DNA of 6,652 nucleotides from Solirubrobacterales bacterium (GTDB lineage: Bacteria; Actinomycetota; Thermoleophilia; Solirubrobacterales; Solirubrobacteraceae), in the NCBI GenBank assembly GCA_027314825.1, contig DAHVAB010000145.1, forward strand, positions 1-6,652, given 5' to 3'. Within the stretch, counting starts at the first letter, position 1; each line of letters begins with the position of its first letter. Shown in pieces: positions 1 through 4,602 of the stretch. The notes under the pieces are model-generated. The model had not been told where the DNA came from and ran no database searches. It saw nothing but the letters and a program-made list of their open reading frames with translations. Made by a program: the position numbers and the translations under genes.

Positions 1-443
1 GCGACCTCCGCATCGACGTCCAGCAGCGGCTCGCCGCGACGTCGTCGTCGCTCGTTGCGGGCCTCGGCCAGCTGATGCAGTTCCTGGACCAGCTCCGGAT
101 CGTGTCCGTGGATGTGGGACGTTGTCCCTGTCCCCGTCCCCGTCCCCGGCACGGGCGCGAGCGTCGCCGCGGGATTTCGCAGTCGCGCCGCTTCACGCTC
201 TATGTCGAGCGGCGGCTGACCGGAGCGTTCCAGCCGTTCGCTGCGGGCCAGCAGCATCTGCCTGATCTCCGTGTCGCGCTCAAGCGCGGCAGCGTGAGAG
301 TCGGACGGCTCGCCGCCTTCGATCGAGGTGCCGCCGGCTCCGATCCGGCCGTACAGGTTGCCGCTGCCGAGCAGTCCGAACATCCCGATGAGCGCAACGA
401 GCGCCACGACTCCCAGCACCACGTCGGCGAGCGGGCTGCCCAT
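1..443 (-). CDS. Small single-pass membrane protein of unknown function, C-terminus cut off by the window edge
   Basis: An open frame runs on the minus strand from ATG at 443 to the window edge, giving 147 whole codons and no stop, so the gene is partial. The N-terminus is a hydrophobic segment (about residues 4-26, rich in V, L, A and G) with almost no preceding charge, read as a membrane anchor. The rest is polar and charged and probably helical. A motif of the form A-R-x-E-R-x-x-R-x-G-x-P-x-L-D-x-x-x-E occurs twice, at residues 66-85 and 128-147. The copies are separated by a Pro-rich linker with Gly-Thr repeats (about 98-108). I assign no function; it resembles short hypothetical membrane proteins I associate with Thermoleophilia. 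It lies 67 nt downstream of the LCP gene on the same strand, so co-transcription is possible. No good Shine-Dalgarno precedes the ATG and no other start is visible in frame nearby. The frame is well supported by the membrane segment and motif repeat. Confidence 0.75.
   Translation of the reverse strand, partial: MGSPLADVVLGVVALVALIGMFGLLGSGNLYGRIGAGGTSIEGGEPSDSHAAALERDTEIRQMLLARSERLERSGQPPLDIEREAARLRNPAATLAPVPGTGTGTGTTSHIHGHDPELVQELHQLAEARNERRRRRGEPLLDVDAEV
124..148 (-). repeat. Hexanucleotide microsatellite (GTCCCC)4 with G-quadruplex potential on the minus strand
   Basis: Four consecutive 6-bp units on the plus strand (GTCCCT, then three GTCCCC) plus a following G. On the minus strand, the coding strand of the membrane protein, this reads as runs of four, four, four and three G separated by AC, AC and ACA. 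That satisfies the usual four-run quadruplex pattern. The unit length is a multiple of three, so copy-number change would lengthen or shorten the Gly-Thr linker without breaking the frame. Confidence 0.8.
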
Positions 444-488
444 ATTGGGATTGTGGCGGATCGAGGATGCGAAGGTGGCCGGTTGGGA

Positions 489-503
489 GCCCGCCGGGCG
501 GGC
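489..503 (-). terminator. Short GC hairpin after the LCP gene, possible weak terminator or attenuator
   Basis: Directly downstream of the LCP stop codon the minus strand contains GCCCGCCCGGCGGGC, a 6-bp all-GC stem with a 3-nt loop. No T-rich tract follows, so a standard intrinsic terminator is not supported. It could reduce read-through into the next gene or be chance structure in GC-rich DNA. Confidence 0.25.
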
Positions 504-510
504 GCGGGGC

Positions 511-2889
511 TCAGGTGAGCACGATCACGATCTCACGGCGCCCGCCGACCAGCCGTCGGACCTGCGGGTCGATCGGCGCCAATGCGCTCTTCAGGCCGGG
601 CAGCTTGCGCGCCACCTGCTCGGCCTGCTTGCGATCGCCCGGCGGGAAGTAGATGCGTGCCCCGCGGATGTGTGATTCTCGAGCCGATTCGGGGGTGGCG
701 CCGCCGCCTGCGGCCGCGTTTCCGACCTTCGCCACGCGAGAGTGTTTGGCTGCGAGCAGGGCCGCGACATGGTGGGCTGCGCCCGCCGTCGCGGTGGCGT
801 TGAACACGGCGACGGGGATCGACGCGGCGGCCGATGAGGATGAGGTGCGAGAGGCCGACGAGTTGGCGGTCGCGATCAGCCCGCCGGCCGCTGCCGCGAG
901 GACGATGACGAGCAGTCCGGCGCCGAGTGCGCGCCCCGGCCCGCCCCGGCTCTCTCCCTGCCTGGCGCCGAGGACGGCGCCAGGCGCCCGTCCGCCGCCG
1001 GCCGCTGCGCCTGCCAGGCGCCCGTGGTGGGCTTCGAGGGCGAGCGTGTCTGCGATCTGCGCGCGCAGCTCGCGCAGGTCGCGCCGGCGCAGCAGCACCA
1101 GGACGGCGAGCAGGAGCAGCGCCACGATGCTGACGGCCCCGACGATGAGCGCCAGCTTCGCATTGCTCGACGTCGCGGTCGGAGTTGCGGCAGAGACGTG
1201 CAGCGCCGCTTCGGCCGCTTTGGCCCGGCGGATCGGCGCGCGTGTGACGGCCTTGCCCACTGGCTGCGTTTCCTCGGCGATTTCCAGCATCTGCCGCGGT
1301 GAGAGGTTGTTGGAGAGGGTGTTCTCCACCCAGTAGGCGGCCCCGAATTCGCGCCAGGCGACCGTCATGATGTGTTCGCCGCTCTCGAAGAGCAGGTAGG
1401 TGCGTTTGCCGATCGACACTTCCTGGGTCGGTTTGGAGAGGATCGGGGGTTCCGTCCAGGTGGTGCCCTCGATGTCGTAGTACTGGCCGACCAGGCCTCT
1501 GCTGATCACGATCACGTAGCTGGGATGGCCGACGTGGTTGGGCGAGTGCAGGGTGTAGGGACGCAGTTCGTCCGGTTCGCTTTCGGCGTAGGCGTTGCGA
1601 ATCCACGGGTACTCAAGCGGGAAGGGGAGGTGGGCGGCCGTCTGGCGGGCCTTGGAGAGCGCTTCTTCACTGGTCGGCGCCATCGACGCTTCGGGCAGCG
1701 TGTTGCGGCGATGGGAGCCTTTGTGCGCGCTCTGCTTGCGCGCCGTGCGCCGCCGGGCCTTCACCGTGCTGAGCGCCTTGTTCAGGCGTGCACCGGTGAT
1801 CTTGCCCGTGCCGCCCAAGAACTTGGTGACCGCTTCGTGGATCTCTTCGGGCGTCGCGATGTCGATGGCCTGCCCCGACCGAGAGAATCCGGTTTCCTTG
1901 ATCGGGAAATGGACCTGCCGGACCGGCTTGCCGGCCGATTCGACCAGCAGGTAGAGCAGGTTGAGGATTTCTTCTTCGCCCGCCGCGCCTGCTTTGAGCG
2001 TGGTCCTGACGTTCTTGGCGAGAATGTGCTCGAACTTTTCGCGGTCTTCGAAGAGGCTGCCGCCGAACTCGTTCTTGGCTTCCAGGACGAAGCGCTGGTC
2101 GCGCGCGTCGCGGATCAGCGAGGTGCTTTCGTGCCTGTTGGCGACGTAGGTGAGCGCCTGGTGGCCGCAGAGGTTCTGATAGCCGGGATGCAGGTTGATG
2201 TTCATGTACTGTTCCGCGCCCGGTTCGGCGTTGTTGTGGTAGTAGCGCTTGTCCACCGGGAAGTAGAGGCAGCCCAGTTCCTGGATCGCGTGTTCGAACT
2301 GTTTGAAGTCGATCACGAACACGTTGTTGACGGAGACGCCGATCTCTTTCTTGATCGCTTCGAGCATCAGCTTGATTCCGCCGCTGACGCTGTGTTTGCT
2401 CTTGCTGTCGAGCCAGCCGAAGGTGTAGGCGGAGGTGAAGCGCTGTTCGGGGAGTTCTTCACCGTAGGGGGTGGTGATGTTCACGCTCAGCTCGCGGGGG
2501 ATCGAGAGGATCGAGATCGTCGGCCTGGTCGGGTCGATCCGTACGAGCATCATCTCGTTGGCGTGCGGCAGCACGATCGAGCTGGAGCCCTGGTGGGGCG
2601 GCTTGCGCTGGTCGGTGCCGACGAGGAGCAGCGTCTGCGGGCCGCCCCGGTAGCTGGACGCGAGCACGCTCGGGGCGATCTTGACCGACTTGCCGGTCTG
2701 CTGCAAAGCTCTGACGAGCCCGTGCAGCTCGTTCTTGGCGATCACGATCGTCGCCGCCGCCGAGAGCGCGATCACCAGCACGATGCCGGCCGTGACCCGC
2801 AGCGCGAGCCTGCGCCTGCGGGGCGGCGGCTCGCCGGCGAGCTGCGCCGGCAGGCCGGCCGGCGCGTTGTGAGGGTGTGCTCTGGCCAT
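511..2889 (-). CDS. LytR-CpsA-Psr (LCP) family envelope protein with C-terminal LytR_C domain
   Basis: LCP proteins are membrane-anchored enzymes that transfer lipid-linked glycopolymers to the cell wall outside the membrane. The start is taken as ATG 2889 (792 aa). An in-frame GTG at 3018 would only add 43 Arg-rich low-complexity residues, and CAAGG sits right at the chosen ATG. Order: Arg-rich cytoplasmic tail, membrane segment about 28-51, LCP domain about 84-275, and linker with basic Arg/Lys stretch about 377-395. Then come an extension with WxE and YWVENTL/SPRQML elements (about 421-544), a second membrane segment about 578-600, a charged cytoplasmic loop, a third membrane segment about 654-675, and LytR_C about 690-792. 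LCP landmarks are LLLVGTD (87-93), MLVRIDP (114-120), SIPRE (129-133) and R252...R260..R263.Q265. Cys207 and Cys241 could form an extracellular disulfide. The usual R-x-D before MLVRID is H109-A-N111. The family is confident; the attached polymer is unknown. Confidence 0.88.
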   Translation of the reverse strand: MARAHPHNAPAGLPAQLAGEPPPRRRRLALRVTAGIVLVIALSAAATIVIAKNELHGLVRALQQTGKSVKIAPSVLASSYRGGPQTLLLVGTDQRKPPHQGSSSIVLPHANEMMLVRIDPTRPTISILSIPRELSVNITTPYGEELPEQRFTSAYTFGWLDSKSKHSVSGGIKLMLEAIKKEIGVSVNNVFVIDFKQFEHAIQELGCLYFPVDKRYYHNNAEPGAEQYMNINLHPGYQNLCGHQALTYVANRHESTSLIRDARDQRFVLEAKNEFGGSLFEDREKFEHILAKNVRTTLKAGAAGEEEILNLLYLLVESAGKPVRQVHFPIKETGFSRSGQAIDIATPEEIHEAVTKFLGGTGKITGARLNKALSTVKARRRTARKQSAHKGSHRRNTLPEASMAPTSEEALSKARQTAAHLPFPLEYPWIRNAYAESEPDELRPYTLHSPNHVGHPSYVIVISRGLVGQYYDIEGTTWTEPPILSKPTQEVSIGKRTYLLFESGEHIMTVAWREFGAAYWVENTLSNNLSPRQMLEIAEETQPVGKAVTRAPIRRAKAAEAALHVSAATPTATSSNAKLALIVGAVSIVALLLLAVLVLLRRRDLRELRAQIADTLALEAHHGRLAGAAAGGGRAPGAVLGARQGESRGGPGRALGAGLLVIVLAAAAGGLIATANSSASRTSSSSAAASIPVAVFNATATAGAAHHVAALLAAKHSRVAKVGNAAAGGGATPESARESHIRGARIYFPPGDRKQAEQVARKLPGLKSALAPIDPQVRRLVGGRREIVIVLT

Positions 2890-2897
2890 CCTTGCGG

Positions 2898-2903
2898 ATC
2901 GTA
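2898..2903 (-). promoter_or_regulatory. Possible -10 element for the LCP gene
   Basis: TACGAT on the minus strand lies 8 nt before the LCP ATG at 2889, which would give a nearly leaderless transcript. It matches the TAnnnT pattern of actinobacterial -10 boxes and resembles the TACGCT and TAGGCT elements ahead of the other two genes. No convincing -35 is visible 16-18 bp upstream, so support is weak. Confidence 0.3.
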
Positions 2904-3031
2904 GGGGGCGGGCCGGCCGTTTGGCGCGCTCACGCGTTCGCGCCCGCGGGTCTTGCCTGACGCCTCGCGCCCACGTGGCGCGCGCCGCGTCCGCCATGTC
3001 GCTCGGCGCGGCCTGCACGCCATGACCCAGC

Positions 3032-3150
3032 CCGCACGCTGCTCGCTGCAGCCGGCAGGCTGCTCACAGCGCTCCCCTGGCTGCCCAGCGCGCTCCGCAC
3101 GCTGCTCGCTGCAGCCGGCAGCCTCCCCTGGCTGCCCAGCCCGCTCCGCA
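3032..3150. repeat. Imperfect tandem duplication in the intergenic region
   Basis: A 27-bp sequence beginning CCGCACGCTGCTCGCTGCAG is present identically at 3032-3058 and 3095-3121. Each copy is followed by a second shared block containing CTCCCCTGGCTGCCCAGC, at 3072-3089 and 3123-3140, and then by CGCTCCGCA. The first copy carries 12 extra bases (about 3059-3070) between the two blocks, so the offset falls from 63 to 51 bp. Each copy also holds a small GCTGC/GCAGC inverted repeat. There are only two units with no unique spacers, so it is a duplication and not a CRISPR array. No function is assigned. Confidence 0.8.
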
Positions 3151-3215
3151 AGTCGCCGCGTCGCCCGGACGCCACTCGGCGCCCCCGTACGCTGCTCAGA
3201 GTGCCCCGCCATTGG

Positions 3216-3224
3216 TGCTACGCT
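3216..3224 (+). promoter_or_regulatory. Extended -10 promoter element for the acyl-CoA dehydrogenase gene
   Basis: TGCTACGCT fits the extended -10 pattern TGnTAnnnT. Transcription would start around 3230-3232, giving a leader of roughly 105 nt before the ATG at 3337. No good -35 hexamer is seen, which is tolerable for an extended -10 promoter. The element directly touches the palindrome starting at 3225, which places the predicted start site inside that palindrome. Confidence 0.5.
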
Positions 3225-3242
3225 TGATTGACTGGTCAATCA
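3225..3242. promoter_or_regulatory. Perfect 18-bp palindrome, probable repressor operator
   Basis: TGATTGAC-TG-GTCAATCA is a perfect inverted repeat of 8-bp arms around a 2-bp centre. It is AT-rich against a very GC-rich background, which argues against chance. Size and symmetry are typical of dimeric TetR-family operators, and TetR regulators commonly control acyl-CoA dehydrogenase and beta-oxidation genes in Gram-positive bacteria. Its position at the predicted transcription start fits repression by blocking RNA polymerase. The regulator is not encoded in the window and its family is an inference. Confidence 0.65.
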
Positions 3243-3255
3243 CCAGTGCCAGGTC

Positions 3256-3327
3256 GAGGAGCCGGCACCGCCGCCGAGGGCGGTGAGCTCGCCGCTCGGC
3301 TCCTCCCAACCCGCACACCGAGGAGCC
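3256..3327 (+). promoter_or_regulatory. Structured 5' leader with two mutually exclusive pairings, one masking the ribosome binding site
   Basis: GAGGAGCCG at 3256-3264 is perfectly complementary to CGGCTCCTC at 3297-3305. This 9-bp stem encloses a second hairpin, CACCGCC 3266-3272 with GGCGGTG 3279-3285. The same 3' arm, GGCTCCTC at 3298-3305, is equally complementary over 8 bp to GAGGAGCC at 3320-3327, which contains the AGGAG ribosome binding site of the downstream gene. The two pairings cannot coexist, so the leader could switch between an exposed and a masked site. The complementarity is directly visible; regulation is inferred. No known riboswitch class is recognised, and a repeated purine-rich sequence in GC-rich DNA could produce this by chance. 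Confidence 0.45.
3321..3325 (+). promoter_or_regulatory. Ribosome binding site of the acyl-CoA dehydrogenase gene
   Basis: AGGAG lies 11 nt before ATG 3337, slightly longer than ideal spacing; a second purine tract, GAAGAG at 3329-3334, sits closer. This favours ATG 3337 over the in-frame GTG at 3283, as does the family-typical N-terminus that begins there. The site lies inside the complementary segment 3320-3327 of the leader. Confidence 0.6.
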
Positions 3328-3336
3328 CGAAGAGCA

Positions 3337-4503
3337 ATGGTCGATTTCACACTCACCGACGAGCAGAAGAGCTTGCGCGAGATGGCGCACGACTTCGCCG
3401 CCAACGAGATCAGGCCGGTGGCCTGGGAGTACGACAGGGACGGCACCTGGCCGCAGGAGATCCTGCGCAAGGCGTGGGAGCTCGGCCTGATGAACAACCA
3501 CATCCCGGAGCAGTACGGGGGCCCCGGCCTCGGCTACTTCGAGGGCGCCCTGATCGAGGAGGAGCTCTCCTGGGGCTGCTCCGGCATCCAGACCTCCATC
3601 GGCTGCAACGGGCTGGCGACCGCGCCGATCCTGCTCGGCGGCTCCGAGGAGATCAAGAAGAAGTACCTCGGGATGCTGACCGAGGAGCTCAAGCTCGCCT
3701 CCTTCTGCCTGACCGAGCCCGATGCGGGCTCGGATGTCTCCGGGATGAAGACGACGGCGGTGAAGAAGGGCGACAAGTACGTCATCAACGGGTCGAAGTG
3801 CTTCATCACCAATGGCGGCCACGCCGACTACTACACGGTCTACGCGAAGACCGACAAGGAGGCCGGCCACCGCGGGATCTCCGCGTTCGTGGTCGAGCGC
3901 GACTGGGGCGTGATCGTGGACAAGAAGGAGGACAAGCTCGGCCAGCGCGCCTCCAATACCGCCACGATCACCTTCAACGATGTCGAGGTTCCCGCCGAGA
4001 ACCTTCTCGGCGAGGAGAACCACGGCTTCAAGCTGGCGATGATGACCCTCGACCGCACGCGTCCCGGCGTGGCGGCCATGGCGACCGGCATCGCCCGCGC
4101 CGCGCTGGAGTTCGCCACCGAGTACTCCAAGGAGCGCGTGCAGTTCGGCGTGCCGATCGCCATGCACCAGGCGATCCAGTTCATCATCGCCGACATGGCC
4201 ACCGAGGTCGAAGCGTCCCGCCTTCTGACATGGAAGGCGGCCGCGATGCTCGACAACGGCGAACGCAACACGCTGGTCTCCTCGCACGCCAAGCGCTTTG
4301 CGGCCGACGCGGCGATGAAGGCGGCCACCGAAGCGGTGCAGGTCTACGGCGGCTACGGGTTCATCAAGGAGTACCCGGTGGAGAAGCTCTTCCGCGACGC
4401 GAAGATCATGCAGCTGTATGAGGGCACCTCTCAGATCCAGCGGCTGGTGATCGCGCGCGAGACGCTGATGCCGCGGCGCGCGCCGGAGCCGGCAGCGGCG
4501 TAG
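3337..4503 (+). CDS. Acyl-CoA dehydrogenase, medium/short-chain type (FAD-dependent)
   Basis: The product (388 aa, the usual length of the family) catalyses the first step of beta-oxidation, converting acyl-CoA to trans-2-enoyl-CoA with FAD and passing electrons to electron-transfer flavoprotein in the cytoplasm. The N-terminal helical domain starts with the typical DFTLTDEQ. The FAD/substrate signature FCLTEPDAGSDV is at residues 123-134 and ITNGG at 157-161. A D-R-T-R-P segment opens the C-terminal helical domain, EAVQVYGGYGF is at 332-342, and YEGTSQIQ contains Glu362 at the position of the catalytic base of human MCAD. All key residues are present. Acyl chain length cannot be fixed from sequence; a branched-chain or short-chain substrate is possible. 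It is the first gene of a two-gene block, 99 nt ahead of the hydroxyacyl-CoA dehydrogenase/hydratase, and lies behind the operator-like palindrome and structured leader. Confidence 0.93.
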   Translation: MVDFTLTDEQKSLREMAHDFAANEIRPVAWEYDRDGTWPQEILRKAWELGLMNNHIPEQYGGPGLGYFEGALIEEELSWGCSGIQTSIGCNGLATAPILLGGSEEIKKKYLGMLTEELKLASFCLTEPDAGSDVSGMKTTAVKKGDKYVINGSKCFITNGGHADYYTVYAKTDKEAGHRGISAFVVERDWGVIVDKKEDKLGQRASNTATITFNDVEVPAENLLGEENHGFKLAMMTLDRTRPGVAAMATGIARAALEFATEYSKERVQFGVPIAMHQAIQFIIADMATEVEASRLLTWKAAAMLDNGERNTLVSSHAKRFAADAAMKAATEAVQVYGGYGFIKEYPVEKLFRDAKIMQLYEGTSQIQRLVIARETLMPRRAPEPAAA

Positions 4504-4526
4504 GAGCGCGCAGCGCAGGAGCCGCG

Positions 4527-4559
4527 GACGCGCGCGGATGCGCGTCACGGCCCGGGCCG
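4527..4559 (+). other. Two GC-rich inverted repeats between the beta-oxidation genes
   Basis: GACGCGC (4527-4533) and GCGCGTC (4540-4546) form a 7-bp stem with a 6-nt loop, followed by the 12-bp palindrome CGGCCCGGGCCG at 4548-4559. There is no T-tract, so a true intrinsic terminator is not supported. They may slow transcription or protect mRNA ends between the two genes, or be chance. Confidence 0.3.
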
Positions 4560-4563
4560 CCGG

Positions 4564-4569
4564 TAGGCT
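4564..4569 (+). promoter_or_regulatory. Possible internal -10 element before the hydroxyacyl-CoA dehydrogenase gene
   Basis: TAGGCT in the context CCGGTAGGCT fits TAnnnT and resembles TACGCT at 3219-3224. Transcription would begin about 4576, about 27 nt before the ATG. No clear -35 is visible. If real, the second gene could be expressed independently of the palindrome-controlled promoter. Confidence 0.3.
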
Positions 4570-4592
4570 CAGATCGCACAGGCACCGAGTTC

Positions 4593-4600
4593 AGGAGAAG
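4593..4600 (+). promoter_or_regulatory. Strong ribosome binding site of the fused beta-oxidation gene
   Basis: AGGAGAAG ends 2 nt before ATG 4603, which puts the AGGAG core 5 nt from the start codon. It fixes the start at 4603, followed directly by the Rossmann fold of the dehydrogenase. Confidence 0.75.
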
Positions 4601-4602
4601 CG

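Larger units (their letters stand above)
2890..3336. other. Divergent intergenic region between the LCP gene and the beta-oxidation genes
   Basis: This stretch separates the two divergent blocks. From 2890 to about 3031 I see only GC-rich sequence with a possible -10 box for the LCP gene. Part of this could be coding if the LCP protein starts further upstream. From 3032 to 3150 there is an imperfect tandem duplication. From 3216 to 3336 lie the promoter, operator-like palindrome and structured leader of the acyl-CoA dehydrogenase gene. Reading frames crossing it give Arg/Gly/Ala-rich repetitive translations with no recognisable domain, so I call no gene here. Confidence 0.7.

Noticed and set aside
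75..675. Plus-strand frames of 61-147 codons over the left-edge protein and the LCP C-terminus
   Set aside because: Compositionally biased Arg/Pro-rich translations opposite genes with membrane segments and the LytR_C domain.
1372..2904. 510-codon plus-strand open frame opposite the LCP gene
   Set aside because: It is antisense to a gene with clear LCP and LytR_C domains; its translation has no recognisable domain and is typical of GC-rich shadow frames.
2890..3018. N-terminal extension of the LCP protein to a GTG at 3018 or ATG at 2997
   Set aside because: The added residues are Arg/Ala-rich low complexity, not typical of the family, and no clear ribosome binding site precedes them; ATG 2889 is preferred though not proven.
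3032..3150. CRISPR array
   Set aside because: There are only two imperfect units at unequal offset, no unique spacers and no cas genes.
2772..3239. 155-codon minus-strand frame spanning the intergenic duplication, with repeated E-R-A-G-Q-P-G-E peptides
   Set aside because: The peptide repeats are only the translated DNA duplication; the frame overlaps the LCP N-terminus in another frame and has no domain or ribosome binding site.
3283..3336. Start of the acyl-CoA dehydrogenase at GTG 3283
   Set aside because: The 18 extra residues do not resemble the family N-terminus, which begins right after ATG 3337, and the GTG lies within a predicted hairpin.
3196..4548. 450-codon minus-strand open frame opposite the acyl-CoA dehydrogenase gene
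   Set aside because: It mirrors a gene with an intact active site; the translation is rich in H, R, G and L with no domain, as expected from the complement of high-GC codons.
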